Notes: generated by a model not told the origin, from the sequence alone. A stretch of 64,000 bases of DNA from Janthinobacterium sp051380735 (GCF_051380735.1 NZ_JBNYXQ010000001.1:434001-498000), one strand, 5' to 3'; counted from the stretch's first letter, positions 35,332-45,411 are shown. A program made the numbers and translations.

Positions 35332-36030
35332 TCAGTCGGTGCGCACGGTGCGCTGTTCGATGCGTTTTTCTGGATGCCCGTTGACCACGATGCGGTGCAC
35401 GAAAATGCTCGGCGTGTGCACGTCATCCGGATCAATCTCGCCCACTTCGACCAGTTTTTCCACTTCGACGATGGTGATCTTGCCGGCCATCGCCACGTTC
35501 GGATTGAAGTTGCGCGCCGTCTTGCGGTACACCAGGTTGCCGGCGCGGTCCGCCATATAGGCCTTCACCAGCGACACATCGGCCACCAGGCTGTGTTCCA
35601 TCACGTACTGTTCGCCGTCAAATTCACGCAGCTCCTTGCCGTCGGCGACGATGGTGCCGACGCCGGTCCTGGTGAAAAAAGCAGGAATGCCGGCGCCGCC
35701 GGCACGCAGTTTTTCCGCCAGGGTGCCCTGCGGCGTAAATTCCAGTTCCAGTTCGCCGGCCAGGTACTGGCGCGCGAATTCCTTGTTTTCACCGACATAA
35801 GAAGCGATCATCTTCCTGATCTGGCGCGTTGTGAGCAGCTGGCCCAGGCCGAAGCCGTCGACGCCGGCATTGTTGGAAATGGCGGTCAGGTTCGTCACGC
35901 CGGAATCGCGCAAGGCGCCAATCAGCGCTTCGGGGATGCCGCACAGGCCGAAGCCGCCGACGGCGATGGTCTGGCCGTCCTGGACGATGCCTGCCAACGC
36001 CGCAGCGGCGTCAGGATAAACTTTGTTCAT
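35332..36030 (-). CDS. scoA: 3-oxoacid CoA-transferase subunit A
   Basis: A 232-residue alpha subunit of a class I CoA-transferase. VGGFGLCGIPEALIGAL (residues 24-40) is the CoA-binding glycine motif, and SYVGENKEF and GELELEFTPQGTLAEKLRAGG are typical. It pairs with ScoB downstream to use or make acetoacetyl-CoA. I chose the ATG at 36030; the open frame runs further upstream without similarity. It is divergent from the PAS-LuxR gene across 169 bp, so that regulator may control the operon. Confidence 0.93.
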   Translation of the reverse strand: MNKVYPDAAAALAGIVQDGQTIAVGGFGLCGIPEALIGALRDSGVTNLTAISNNAGVDGFGLGQLLTTRQIRKMIASYVGENKEFARQYLAGELELEFTPQGTLAEKLRAGGAGIPAFFTRTGVGTIVADGKELREFDGEQYVMEHSLVADVSLVKAYMADRAGNLVYRKTARNFNPNVAMAGKITIVEVEKLVEVGEIDPDDVHTPSIFVHRIVVNGHPEKRIEQRTVRTD

Positions 36031-36199
36031 GGATGTCCCTCTGGTGTGTTTGAGTTTTTTGTGAAATTCTTTGCAGCATCTTGGCATGGATTGCTGATGC
36101 CGGCAGCAACTGAGCATAAAATACGCCGGTGGAAAGTACAATACCGTAGAACTACCGGCACCGTGCCGCATGGTCCCCTGTGAGAGCGATCCCCGCCAG

Positions 36200-36766
36200 A
36201 TGAATGCCGCACCCGCCGTCGACTACGAAAGCATCTTCCTGCACGCGCCGGTCGGCATGTGCATGTCGGAGAACCGCATCATGCGCCGCTGCAACGAAGC
36301 GCTGGCTTCCATGTTCGGCTACACGCGTGCACAGCTTGACGGCCAGTCCTTCGAAGTACTGTACCCTACCCACGACGAGTTCCTGCGCACTGGTGAGCGC
36401 ATTATCCCCATCATGAACGCCAAAGGGCGCTACTCGGACGAACGCATCATGCGCCGCAGTGATGACGAATTGTTCTGGTGCCATGTGACGGGCCACGCCA
36501 TGCTGCCGGGCCAGCCGCTGGGCGCAGGCATCTGGACCTTCGAGGATGTCAGCGAACAGCGCCCCGTGACGGCGCAGCTGACGCCGCGCGAGCGCGAAAT
36601 CGCCGCGCTGCTGGTGGAAGGCAAGACCAGCAAGCTGATCGCACGCCAGATCGACCTCAGCCCGCGCACGGTGGAAATGCACCGCGCCAAGCTGATGCGC
36701 AAGTTTGCAGCAGCGACCTCGTCGGAGCTGGTGCACAAGCTGGTGGGCTTGCGCCAGCAACCTTAA
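36200..36766 (+). CDS. PAS domain LuxR-type transcriptional regulator
   Basis: A 188-residue regulator with an N-terminal PAS domain (about 10-120; YESIFLHAPVGMCMSENRIM, FGYTRAQLDGQSFEVLYP) and a C-terminal LuxR/GerE helix-turn-helix (about 125-180; LTPREREIAALLVEGKTSKL, SPRTVEMHRAKLMRK). There is no receiver domain, so it likely senses a small ligand or redox state directly. It is divergent from scoA-scoB and its stop overlaps the convergent SDR gene by 4 bp. Control of the CoA-transferase operon is inferred from position. Confidence 0.85.
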   Translation: MNAAPAVDYESIFLHAPVGMCMSENRIMRRCNEALASMFGYTRAQLDGQSFEVLYPTHDEFLRTGERIIPIMNAKGRYSDERIMRRSDDELFWCHVTGHAMLPGQPLGAGIWTFEDVSEQRPVTAQLTPREREIAALLVEGKTSKLIARQIDLSPRTVEMHRAKLMRKFAAATSSELVHKLVGLRQQP

Positions 36767-37539
36767 AAAGCCGTCATGCCGCCATCGGCCGAGATGATCG
36801 CGCCATTGATGAAGTGCGAATCCTCGCCAGCGAGCAATAACAACAAGCCGTCGAGGTCTTCCGGCTTGCCCGGGCGCTTGTTCGGCAGCATCTCGATCAG
36901 CTTCTTGCCCTGCTCGGTGGCAAAATAATCCTCGTTGATCTCGGTAGAAATATAGCCCGGGCAAATGGCGTTGGTATTGATGCCATACTTGCCCCATTCA
37001 GCCGCCATGGCGCGCGTCATGTGCACCATGCCGGCCTTGCTCATGCAATACACACCGATCTGTGGCAGCACCTGCAAGCCGGCCATCGAGGCGATATTGA
37101 TGATGCGGTGCTGTTTTTTCGGATCGCCCTTGGCGCGCGCGATCATCCGCTTGGCCGTCTGCTGGGCTACGAAGAAAGAACCGCGCAAATTGGTGTCCAT
37201 CACAAAGGCATAATCCTCGGGCGTGACGTCGACCAGGCGCTGGGTGGTCGACACGCCGGAATTGTTGACCAGGATATCGATCGGCCCTGCCTCGGTTTCC
37301 GCGTGGGCGATGGCCGACTTGATGCTGGCAAAGTCGGTCACGTCGAGCGCCACCACGTGGGCGGCGCCGCCGTCGGCTTCGATCTCGGCGCGCAGTTCTT
37401 TCAGGCGCTCGGTGCGGCGCGAGGCCAGCACGACCTGGGCGCCGGCCTGCGCAAGCACTTTGGCAAAGCGCGCGCCGAGGCCGCTGGACGCGCCCGTAAT
37501 CAGGGCGATCTTGCCCTCGAAATTGACTTCTATGCCCAC
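36763..37539 (-). CDS. SDR family oxidoreductase
   Basis: A 258-residue classical short-chain dehydrogenase. TGASSGLG (residues 15-22) binds NAD(P), NNSG stands at the NNAG position, and YCMSK carries the catalytic Tyr and Lys. SRRTERL after the second strand suggests NADP preference. The C-terminus SADGGMTAF is typical of the FabG-like group. It lies beside the CoA-transferase genes and the ETF dehydrogenase, so a role in hydroxyacyl or hydroxybutyrate metabolism is possible, but the substrate is not evident. Confidence 0.9.
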   Translation of the reverse strand: MGIEVNFEGKIALITGASSGLGARFAKVLAQAGAQVVLASRRTERLKELRAEIEADGGAAHVVALDVTDFASIKSAIAHAETEAGPIDILVNNSGVSTTQRLVDVTPEDYAFVMDTNLRGSFFVAQQTAKRMIARAKGDPKKQHRIINIASMAGLQVLPQIGVYCMSKAGMVHMTRAMAAEWGKYGINTNAICPGYISTEINEDYFATEQGKKLIEMLPNKRPGKPEDLDGLLLLLAGEDSHFINGAIISADGGMTAF

Positions 37540-37788
37540 GAGCTACTCCTGTTTTGTTTTGATTAACACTTTGCCCTCGACATGGCCAACAGGACATGTT
37601 CCTGACAGCAACGGCTAGGCGAAAGTAAACGCCATCATTACACAAAATGCCCGGATTTAGATTGCGGCGAGGGGCATTGTCACGCAAAATGGCGCCGAAG
37701 TTGCAATCTGCGCCAAAAACAAGCACACTCGTGCTTAAATTTTCCCGCGATTTCCGCTCACCGAATTCAGTAACCATAAAACGAGACC

Positions 37789-39465
37789 ATGACACAGCCA
37801 AATAACTTAGTTGAACAGTACGGACCGCGCGAGGCCATGGAGTATGACGTGGTGATCGTCGGCGGCGGCCCTGCCGGCCTGGCTGCAGCCATCCGCCTGA
37901 AACAGCTGGCCGCTGAAAAAAACCAGGAGGTGTCGGTTTGCGTGCTGGAAAAAGGCGGCGAACTGGGCGCGCATATCCTGTCGGGCGCCATCATGGACCC
38001 GAAAGCGCTGACCGAGCTGATCCCGAACTGGAAGGAACTGGGCGCGCCGCTCAATACCGCCGTGACGGAAGACCGCATCCTGTTCCTGACCGAAACCAAG
38101 GCCTACAAGACGCCAAATTTCGCCGTGCCGGCCTGCTTCGAGAACCACGGCAACTACATCGTTTCGCTGGGCAATGTGGTGCGCTGGCTGGGCCAGCAGG
38201 CGGAAAACCTGGGGGTGGAAATCTTCCCGGGCTTCCCGGCCGCCGAGATCCTGTACAACGACGATGGTTCCGTGAGAGGCGTGGCAACCGGCAACATGGG
38301 CGTCAAGCGCGATGGCGAACCGGGTCCCGACTTCCAGTTGGGCATGGAGTTGCACGCAAAATACACCTTGTTCGCCGAAGGCGCGCGTGGCCACCTCGGC
38401 AAGCAGCTGATGGCCAAATACGACCTGAACGCGGGCAAGGACCCGCAATCGTACGGCATCGGCATCAAGGAACTGTGGGAAATCGACCCGGCCCAGCATC
38501 AACCCGGGCTAGTGATCCACTCGACCGGCTGGCCGCTGGACGCGAAAACCTATGGCGGCTCCTTCCTGTACCACCTGGAAAACAACCAGGTGATGGTCGG
38601 TTACGTGGTTGGCCTGGCGTATGAAAACCCCTACCTGTCGCCGTACGAAGAATTCCAGCGCTACAAGACCCACCCGGAAATCCGCAAGTTCTTCGAGGGC
38701 GGCAAGCGCATTTCGTATGGCGCGCGCGCGATCACGGCCGGCGGCCTGCAGTCGTTGCCGAAGCTGGTATTTGCCGGCGGCGCGCTGATCGGCTGCGATG
38801 CGGGCTTTTTGAACATGAGCCGCATCAAGGGCAGCCACGCCGCCATCAAGAGCGGCATGCTGGCGGCCGAAGCGGCGTTTGGCGCGCTGGGCGAGCAGCG
38901 CCAGCACGACGAACTGGCCAGCTACCCGGTCGCGTTCGAACAATCGTGGCTGCATGAAGAGCTGCACGTGGCGCGCAACGTCAAGCCATGGCTGTCAAAG
39001 GGCCTGTACCTGGGCAGCCTGATGACGGGCATCGACCAGATCATCTTCCGCGGCAAGGCGCCGTGGACCCTGCACCACACACATGGCGACCACGAATGCC
39101 TGAAACCGGCGGCACAGTCGAAAAAAATCGTCTATCCGAAGCCGGACGGCAAGCTGACCTTCGACAAGCTGTCGTCGGTGTTCATCTCGAACACCAACCA
39201 CGCGGAAGACCAGCCGATCCACCTGACGTTGAAAAACGCCAGCGTGCCGGTCGATGTCAACCTGGCCACCTATGCCGGCCCGGAGGCGCGCTACTGTCCG
39301 GCCGGCGTCTATGAGTTCGTGAAAAACGACGACGGCGCCGATCGCCTGCAGATCAATGCGCAGAACTGCGTGCACTGCAAAACCTGCGACATCAAGGATC
39401 CGACGCAAAATATCGTCTGGGTCACGCCGGAAGGCGGCGGCGGGCCGAATTATCCGAATATGTAA
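37789..39465 (+). CDS. Electron transfer flavoprotein-ubiquinone oxidoreductase
   Basis: A 558-residue membrane-associated ETF-QO that passes electrons from acyl-CoA dehydrogenases through ETF to ubiquinone. The FAD motif VVIVGGGPAGLAAAIRLKQL lies at residues 21-40. The C-terminal [4Fe-4S] cluster ligands are visible as the Cys of RYCPAG and the CVHCKTC segment (about 504-539), followed by TPEGGGGPNYPNM. The length is normal. A strong terminator follows. Its 249-bp upstream region contains no gene and no operator that I recognise. Confidence 0.95.
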   Translation: MTQPNNLVEQYGPREAMEYDVVIVGGGPAGLAAAIRLKQLAAEKNQEVSVCVLEKGGELGAHILSGAIMDPKALTELIPNWKELGAPLNTAVTEDRILFLTETKAYKTPNFAVPACFENHGNYIVSLGNVVRWLGQQAENLGVEIFPGFPAAEILYNDDGSVRGVATGNMGVKRDGEPGPDFQLGMELHAKYTLFAEGARGHLGKQLMAKYDLNAGKDPQSYGIGIKELWEIDPAQHQPGLVIHSTGWPLDAKTYGGSFLYHLENNQVMVGYVVGLAYENPYLSPYEEFQRYKTHPEIRKFFEGGKRISYGARAITAGGLQSLPKLVFAGGALIGCDAGFLNMSRIKGSHAAIKSGMLAAEAAFGALGEQRQHDELASYPVAFEQSWLHEELHVARNVKPWLSKGLYLGSLMTGIDQIIFRGKAPWTLHHTHGDHECLKPAAQSKKIVYPKPDGKLTFDKLSSVFISNTNHAEDQPIHLTLKNASVPVDVNLATYAGPEARYCPAGVYEFVKNDDGADRLQINAQNCVHCKTCDIKDPTQNIVWVTPEGGGGPNYPNM

Positions 39466-39497
39466 CTGCTGATTGCCTGTAAGCTGCAAATAGAATG

Positions 39498-39531
39498 GCG
39501 TGGACGTCGCAAGACATCCACGCTTTTTTTT
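39498..39531 (+). terminator. Intrinsic terminator after the ETF-QO gene
   Basis: GCGTGGACGTC (39498-39508) pairs with GACATCCACGC (39513-39523) with one mismatch around a GCAA tetraloop, followed by eight T residues. Confidence 0.92.
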
Positions 39532-39616
39532 CATATTGATGTTTATGACGAAGATATTTCTATAAAGCACTGACAGCCGTTACAATTGAAGACGGCAATC
39601 ACTCATAATTCCATCC

Positions 39617-42286
39617 ATGCACGCTACCAATTCCGCAGCACCGCCACCCAGTAACGGGCAGCAGCCAACTCAACAGGAAATCGATCATATCGTCGGCCTG
39701 TACGAGAGCGGTGAGCATGAGCAGATGGAACATGCCAGCCGTGCCCTGCTCGAGCGCCACCCTGATGCGGCGCTGGCATGGAGTGTGCTGGCCATGGCCT
39801 TGCAGCTGCAGGGCAAGGATGGCTTGCCGGCCCTGCAAAAAACGGTGGAGCTGGCACCCGGCGACGCCGAAGCCCATCTGCACCTGGGCAACGCTCATAT
39901 GGATGGCGGCCACCCGGAACTGGCCATGCCGTGTTTCATGCGCGCACTGGAACTGGCGCCCGGCTTTGCCGAGGCCCTGAGTCGCCTCGGTGATGCACTG
40001 CAAGCGCAAGGGCACCTGAAGGAAGCGGCCGAATGCTATCGCGGCGCGCTCGACATCGATCCGGCACTGGTGATGGCGCAGGTCGGCAAGGGCGACATTC
40101 AGGTGGCGCAGCAGCAGTTTCAGCCGGCGCTGACCAGCTACCGCCAGGCGCTGGCACTGCAGCCGGGCGGTGCCGATATCCACCGCAAGCTCGGCGACGT
40201 GCACGTCGCCCTGAACCGGCCGGAAGCAGCACTAAAAAGTTATGCGGCCGCAATTGAACTTGACGCCGGCAACGCCATGGCGCACGGCGGCATGGGCAAT
40301 GTGCTGTTCCGTCTCGATCGCAATGCGCAGGCGGCAGCCAGTTATCGCAGCGCCACCGCGCTGCCGGCAGCAACTGCCGCACATTACCTCGGCCTGGGGC
40401 GCTGCCTGCATGCGCTGGGAGAAACAGCCGATGCCGAAAGCGCCTACCGGCAAGCGATCGCGCTCGACGCTTCGGTGGCCGCCCCGATGCTGCATTACGC
40501 CGACCTGCTGCGCGAAACCCGCCGCAAGGAGCAGGCAATTGCCATCTACCAAGCGGTGCTGTTGCTGGAGCCCGACAATATCGATGCCCTCAACAACCTC
40601 GGCATGGCCCAGCAGGACGATGGCCAGCTCGAAGCGGCGCTGGCGTCTTTCCGAAGAGTGGAGCTGCTGGCGCCGAACAATCCGGTCACCCACAGCAATA
40701 TCGCCGCCATACTGAACTCCATGGGGCGGCGCGATGAGGCGCTGGAAAGCTGCCGGCGCGCCGTCAGGCTGGACCCGAAATTCGCCCCTGCCCACGTCAA
40801 CCTCGGCACTTGCCTGATGGAAATGGGCCGCCTGACTGAGGCCGTCAACAGTCTGGAGACGGCGGTCAAGTTCGATCCGCATCACCGGCGCGCGTATGTC
40901 AACCTGAGTGCCACCCTGACCCGTCTGGGCCGCGTCGACCAGGCCATCGCGCATTCGCGCAAGGCATTGAAACTCAATCCTGACTGGGACGAATTGCACA
41001 GCAACCTGCTGTTCTACCTTACCCACAGCCAGGATATCAACGCCGCCAGCCTGTTTGCCGAGCACCTGAAGTATGCCGACCATTTCGAGGCGCCGCTGCG
41101 TGCCTCGTGGCCAAAACACGCCAACACGCGCGACCCGGAGCGGCGCCTGCGCATCGGCTTCGTGTCCGCCGACCTGTACAACCATGCGGTCGCCAGTTTC
41201 ATTACACCCATCCTCGAGCATCTGTCCAAATCGCCGCAGTTCGAACTTATTGCTTATGCAAACAGCTATCATGACGACAATATCAGCCGTCACCTGCATG
41301 GTCTGTTCGTGGTCTGGCGCCAGGTGGAAAAATTGACGCATGCGGAGCTGGCACATTTGATTACCCGCGACGCAATTGACATATTGATCGATCTGTCGGG
41401 GCATAGCGGCTTCAACCGCCTGCCGGCGTTCGCCCGCAAACCGGCACCGGTACAGGTCAGCTGGATTGGGTATCCGGGCACTACCGGATTGCAGGCGATG
41501 GATTATTTTTTCAGCGACAACAAAATCCTGCCTGCCGGAGAATTTGATCATCTATTCCTGGAAAAAATAGTTCGATTACCGATCAGTGCGCCTTTCATTC
41601 CTTACAGGGCAGCACCAGAAGTGGGACCATTGCCGGCTTTGAGGAATGGGCACCTGACATTCGGCAGTTTCAATCGTGCCAACAAGCTAAATCGCAAAGT
41701 CATTGCTCTTTGGTCGCAAGTATTGCGTGCCATACCGGATGCGAGCATATTGTTGGCGGGCCAAGAGAGTGATGGACAAGACCATTATCTGCGCGAGTGG
41801 TTCGCGAAAGAGGGCATCAACGGCAATCGCCTGCATCTGCACCGGCGCAGCGACATGGCTGAGTATCTGCAATTGCACCAGCAGGTAGATATTTGCCTCA
41901 ATACTTTCCCATACACAGGAACCACCACCATGTGCCACGCGCTGTGGATGGGAGTACCGACACTGAGCGCCAAGGGAAAAACAATACCGTCGCGTGCATC
42001 ACCAGCTTATCTTGCTCACATGGGCCTCGAAGCGTTTGTTGCGGATAATGACGCCGATTTCGTTGGCAAAGCAGTATTCTGGTCGAACGATATTGCCGCA
42101 CTGGCCACCCTGCGCGCAGGCATGCGTGAGCAATTCATCCGCTCGCCCATCGCCCAGCCCGAGCTTATCAGCGCGGGCGCGGAACGCGCTCTACGTATCA
42201 TGTGGCGCCAGTGGTGTCAGCAATTGCATCCGATCTCCTTTGATGCCATGCACCACGATTATCCATTGCCAACGCCGAGAGACTGA
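39617..42286 (+). CDS. TPR-repeat GT41 (O-GlcNAc transferase-like) glycosyltransferase
   Basis: An 889-residue cytoplasmic protein. Residues about 15-460 are a chain of roughly a dozen TPR units (for example AEAHLHLGNAHMDGGHPELA, PAHVNLGTCLMEMGRLTEAV). Residues about 500-875 form the SPINDLY/OGT catalytic region: RRLRIGFVSADLYNHAV, SWIGYPGTTGLQAMDYF, GSFNRANKLNRKV with the UDP-contacting Lys, and CLNTFPYTGTTTMCHALWMG. Such enzymes add single sugars to Ser or Thr of protein. It starts a block of five genes ending at a flagellin, so flagellin is the likely acceptor by inference. A weak promoter TTGATG (39536) / TATAAA (39561) has 19-bp spacing. G+C falls noticeably after about 41500. Confidence 0.88.
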   Translation: MHATNSAAPPPSNGQQPTQQEIDHIVGLYESGEHEQMEHASRALLERHPDAALAWSVLAMALQLQGKDGLPALQKTVELAPGDAEAHLHLGNAHMDGGHPELAMPCFMRALELAPGFAEALSRLGDALQAQGHLKEAAECYRGALDIDPALVMAQVGKGDIQVAQQQFQPALTSYRQALALQPGGADIHRKLGDVHVALNRPEAALKSYAAAIELDAGNAMAHGGMGNVLFRLDRNAQAAASYRSATALPAATAAHYLGLGRCLHALGETADAESAYRQAIALDASVAAPMLHYADLLRETRRKEQAIAIYQAVLLLEPDNIDALNNLGMAQQDDGQLEAALASFRRVELLAPNNPVTHSNIAAILNSMGRRDEALESCRRAVRLDPKFAPAHVNLGTCLMEMGRLTEAVNSLETAVKFDPHHRRAYVNLSATLTRLGRVDQAIAHSRKALKLNPDWDELHSNLLFYLTHSQDINAASLFAEHLKYADHFEAPLRASWPKHANTRDPERRLRIGFVSADLYNHAVASFITPILEHLSKSPQFELIAYANSYHDDNISRHLHGLFVVWRQVEKLTHAELAHLITRDAIDILIDLSGHSGFNRLPAFARKPAPVQVSWIGYPGTTGLQAMDYFFSDNKILPAGEFDHLFLEKIVRLPISAPFIPYRAAPEVGPLPALRNGHLTFGSFNRANKLNRKVIALWSQVLRAIPDASILLAGQESDGQDHYLREWFAKEGINGNRLHLHRRSDMAEYLQLHQQVDICLNTFPYTGTTTMCHALWMGVPTLSAKGKTIPSRASPAYLAHMGLEAFVADNDADFVGKAVFWSNDIAALATLRAGMREQFIRSPIAQPELISAGAERALRIMWRQWCQQLHPISFDAMHHDYPLPTPRD

Positions 42287-42291
42287 CTGCA

Positions 42292-43008
42292 ATGAACACA
42301 GATAACAGCAAACCCGCAAAAAGCTACCCGGTGCTCGACCATGACGAGTATGCAAGAAGTCGACCGGCAGATGATTTCTGGGGGCAGATCAAACGTACCA
42401 TCAATGGCAAGCCAGTGACGGAAGAGCAGATCTCGCTGATCGTTACCAGTATCCGAAGCAATTTACAATTGCATCCTGAAGATGTGTTGCTTGACCTTGC
42501 TTGCGGTAATGGCGCACTGTCCACCAGGCTATTCGACAACTGCCGCGCATTTCTCGGCGTGGATTTATCAGCCTATCTGATTTCCGTAGCCAGGAAGCAC
42601 CATGAAGTCCTTCCCGATTACCTCTTTCTCCAGCAGGCAGCTGACCAGTACGTATTGTCCGAGGCACAACCGCAACGTTTTTCGAAGGTACTTTGCTACG
42701 GCAGCTTTTCGTATTTTTCGGAAGACGCGGCACACACCGTATTGCAAACGCTGTTTGAGCGCTTCAGTCAGGTACAGAGCATTTACATCGGCAACCTGCC
42801 GGACCGAGACAGGCTCGACTTGTTCTACAAGGAGAATCGTCCCAGCGATGCAGAGTTGAACGACCATGCTTCACGCATCGGCATCTGGCGCAGCCAGGAG
42901 GAATTCGCCAAGCTCGCCAGCGAGGCAGGATGGCAAGCGCGATTTATTAATGCCAATGCGCAATTCTATGCGGCTCACTACCGCTATGACACGATACTGA
43001 GCCGCTAA
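42292..43008 (+). CDS. Class I SAM-dependent methyltransferase
   Basis: A 238-residue methyltransferase. Motif I reads LLDLACGNGALSTRLF near residues 66-81 and the acidic motif II GVDLSAYLISVARKH near 88-102, which together form the SAM pocket. The N-terminal YPVLDHDEYARSRPADDFWGQIKRT resembles sugar- or polyketide-modifying methyltransferases in glycan clusters. It begins 5 bp after the GT41 gene and 6 bp before the first aminotransferase, so it is in the same operon. It probably methylates the flagellin sugar, but the acceptor is unproven. Confidence 0.82.
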   Translation: MNTDNSKPAKSYPVLDHDEYARSRPADDFWGQIKRTINGKPVTEEQISLIVTSIRSNLQLHPEDVLLDLACGNGALSTRLFDNCRAFLGVDLSAYLISVARKHHEVLPDYLFLQQAADQYVLSEAQPQRFSKVLCYGSFSYFSEDAAHTVLQTLFERFSQVQSIYIGNLPDRDRLDLFYKENRPSDAELNDHASRIGIWRSQEEFAKLASEAGWQARFINANAQFYAAHYRYDTILSR

Positions 43009-43014
43009 CGCAGA

Positions 43015-44223
43015 ATGCGACAGCCCATGAAAAATACCGCAACCGACCTGGCGCTATTTGGCGGCGACAGCCTTTTTGCTACGCCGAAATCAACCTCGAA
43101 TCTGGTACGCCCCGATATCGAGAATTTTCTTGCTTATTCGAAGCAATTTTATCGACAGCGCCAATACACCAACAATGGTCCTTTGGTACAACAGTTGGAA
43201 AAGCGCTTGGCCACACTGCATCAGACCGATTACTGTGTCACGTTTTGCAGCGGTTTTTGGGCTCTCGCACTAGCGATTTCGGCAATGGCGCGCAAGGGTA
43301 AGAGCGAGATTGTCATGCCCTCTCTGACCTATCGCCGCATGGCCGATATCGCGGCCTGGAATCGGCTCAGTCCGCACTTCTGCGATATCGACCCGGCAAG
43401 CTTGGCGATGAGCGCCGCCACGGCAGAAACGTGCATCAACGACAAGACTGCCCTGATGCTATGCGTCCATCCGATCGTCAACTGCTGCGATGCCGAGGAA
43501 CTATGCACACTTGCGCGCCACCACGACATTCCCGTTCTGTTCGACGCGGTGGAGTCAGTGTACGAGACGGTGCCAGAAGGCAAAGTGGGACAATTTGGCG
43601 ATGCAGAAATTTTTTCTTTGCATGCAAGCAAACTCATCAACGGCTTTGAAGGCGGCTATGTCACCACCAATAACCGCCAGTTGGCCGAGCATCTGTCGCT
43701 GGCGCGCGGTTTCGGTTTCAAGCAGGCGGACAATATCACCGTGCCTGGTGGAATGAATGCCAAACTTAACGAAGTGCATGCCGCAATGGCGCTGTCCAGT
43801 CTCGACGACCTGGAAGACCAGGTCATCCGCAATCGCGAGCGCTACCGGCTGTATCAGACAATGCTGCAGCCAATTTCAGGCCTGCAACTGCTGGCCTTCG
43901 ATGAAAACCAGCATACCAGCTACAAAAATATCGTCGTGCGTCTCTGTACCAGCTGGCCGTTGACCCGTGCCGACACCTTGCGCATCCTGCATGCGGAAAA
44001 AATCGTGGCGCGCCCTTACTACTCTCCTGCCCTGCACCAGAAAGACATGGCCTACCCGCACATTGCCGCCGATCTGCCAGAAACCGATCAGATGGCAGAG
44101 CAGTTCCTGTTGCTGCCGTGTGGCCACCATGTGAACGACCACGACATCAGGCAGATTACCGCACTGCTGGCCATGATGCTGCAGCAAGCGCCAGCCATCA
44201 GGCGAAAACTGGAATCCTTATGA
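43015..44223 (+). CDS. DegT/DnrJ/EryC1/StrS family aminotransferase 1
   Basis: A 402-residue PLP-dependent aminotransferase-fold protein of the sugar-aminotransferase family. TNNGPLVQQLEKRLATLH at residues 46-63 is the usual N-terminal pattern, DAVESVYE holds the PLP-contacting Asp, and the internal aldimine Lys is K206 in LHASKLINGFEGGY. The substrate-binding region differs strongly from the next gene, with which it shares only the family outline. ATG codons at 43015 and 43027 are both possible. It lies inside the flagellin-linked cassette and overlaps the next gene (ATGA). Confidence 0.85.
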   Translation: MRQPMKNTATDLALFGGDSLFATPKSTSNLVRPDIENFLAYSKQFYRQRQYTNNGPLVQQLEKRLATLHQTDYCVTFCSGFWALALAISAMARKGKSEIVMPSLTYRRMADIAAWNRLSPHFCDIDPASLAMSAATAETCINDKTALMLCVHPIVNCCDAEELCTLARHHDIPVLFDAVESVYETVPEGKVGQFGDAEIFSLHASKLINGFEGGYVTTNNRQLAEHLSLARGFGFKQADNITVPGGMNAKLNEVHAAMALSSLDDLEDQVIRNRERYRLYQTMLQPISGLQLLAFDENQHTSYKNIVVRLCTSWPLTRADTLRILHAEKIVARPYYSPALHQKDMAYPHIAADLPETDQMAEQFLLLPCGHHVNDHDIRQITALLAMMLQQAPAIRRKLESL

Positions 44224-45410
44224 ACCTGCCCTCCTTTGCCCTGTTGGGTGCAGCGCCTGCCTTTGAACGTCCGATTCCTGTCGGGCAGTTGTACTTTCCG
44301 GCATGGGATCGTTACGAGGCCGCATTTCGCGGCATCTTCGAACGCCAGTACTATACCAACCAGGGGCCGCTGGCGATCGAGCTGGAAAGCAGATTGCAAG
44401 CATTCCTGGGCGTGCGACATGTCATTTGCGTCAGCAACGCCACCATCGGACTGATGATGGTGGCTGAAGCGATGCAGTTGCGCGGCAAGGTGATACTGCC
44501 TGCATTTACCTTCGCCGCCTCGGCGCAGTCGCTGAGCTGGACCGGCCTGGAACCTGTGTTCTGCGATGTCGACAAGCATACGGGGCAGATCGCGCTCGAC
44601 CAGCTGGCAGGGTTGATTGACGACGATACCAGCGCCATCATGGGGGTCAACCTGTGGGGCGGTGCCTGCGACCCGCTGGCGCTCGAAGCGTTGGCGCGCG
44701 AGCACAACGTGCAACTATACTTCGATTCCGCCCACGCTTTCGGCTGCGAAGTGCAAGGCAGGAAAATCGGCAACTTCGGCCAGGCGGAAGTGCTTTCCTT
44801 TCATGCGACCAAAGTGCTCAGCGCTGGCGAAGGCGGCTGCATCTGCACCAGTGACGACCAGCTGGCGGCCCGCCTGCGCAATATACGCAGCAGCTACGGT
44901 GCCGGCCATGCGGTGCCAGTGGTCAAGACCTCCAACGGCCGCATGTCCGAGGCACAGGCTGCCATTGCGCTGATGAGCCTTGAGGATTTTCCTGCCAATC
45001 AGGCCAATAACCAGCAACAGTACGAAGCCTATGCAAGTGGCCTGCGCAATGTTCCAGGCGTCAGCCTGACTGTTCCTGCCGGCGTCAGTTTTTCCAACTA
45101 CCAATATCTGGTCTGCAACATCGATCCGGCGGCATTCGGCCTGCCGCGCGACATGGTCATGGATTTGCTGAAGGCGGAAAATGTGCTGGCACGTCGCTAC
45201 TTCTACCCCGGCATCCACCGTTGCACTCCCTACGTTGACGATTTTCCACAATACCAAGACGTTCTGCCGCAAACCGACGCCTTGTGTACCAGCGTCATGC
45301 AACTACCCATCGGCGCGCTGCTGACCCTGGACGATATCGCGCGCATTTGTCAGATCCTGGCGCATGCGCAGCAACATGCCGACGCTATCGCACAGGCAAT
45401 GCAGGTCTGA
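44220..45410 (+). CDS. DegT/DnrJ/EryC1/StrS family aminotransferase 2
   Basis: A 396-residue PLP-dependent sugar aminotransferase, probably transferring an amino group from glutamate to a nucleotide-linked keto-sugar. TNQGPLAIELESRLQAFLGV, FDSAHAFG with the PLP Asp, and FHATKVLSAGEGG with the lysine K198 are canonical. The ATG at 44220 overlaps the stop of aminotransferase 1, which indicates translational coupling. No sugar-nucleotide dehydratase is in this window, so the keto-sugar must come from genes elsewhere. Confidence 0.9.
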   Translation: MNLPSFALLGAAPAFERPIPVGQLYFPAWDRYEAAFRGIFERQYYTNQGPLAIELESRLQAFLGVRHVICVSNATIGLMMVAEAMQLRGKVILPAFTFAASAQSLSWTGLEPVFCDVDKHTGQIALDQLAGLIDDDTSAIMGVNLWGGACDPLALEALAREHNVQLYFDSAHAFGCEVQGRKIGNFGQAEVLSFHATKVLSAGEGGCICTSDDQLAARLRNIRSSYGAGHAVPVVKTSNGRMSEAQAAIALMSLEDFPANQANNQQQYEAYASGLRNVPGVSLTVPAGVSFSNYQYLVCNIDPAAFGLPRDMVMDLLKAENVLARRYFYPGIHRCTPYVDDFPQYQDVLPQTDALCTSVMQLPIGALLTLDDIARICQILAHAQQHADAIAQAMQV

Positions 45411-45411
45411 C

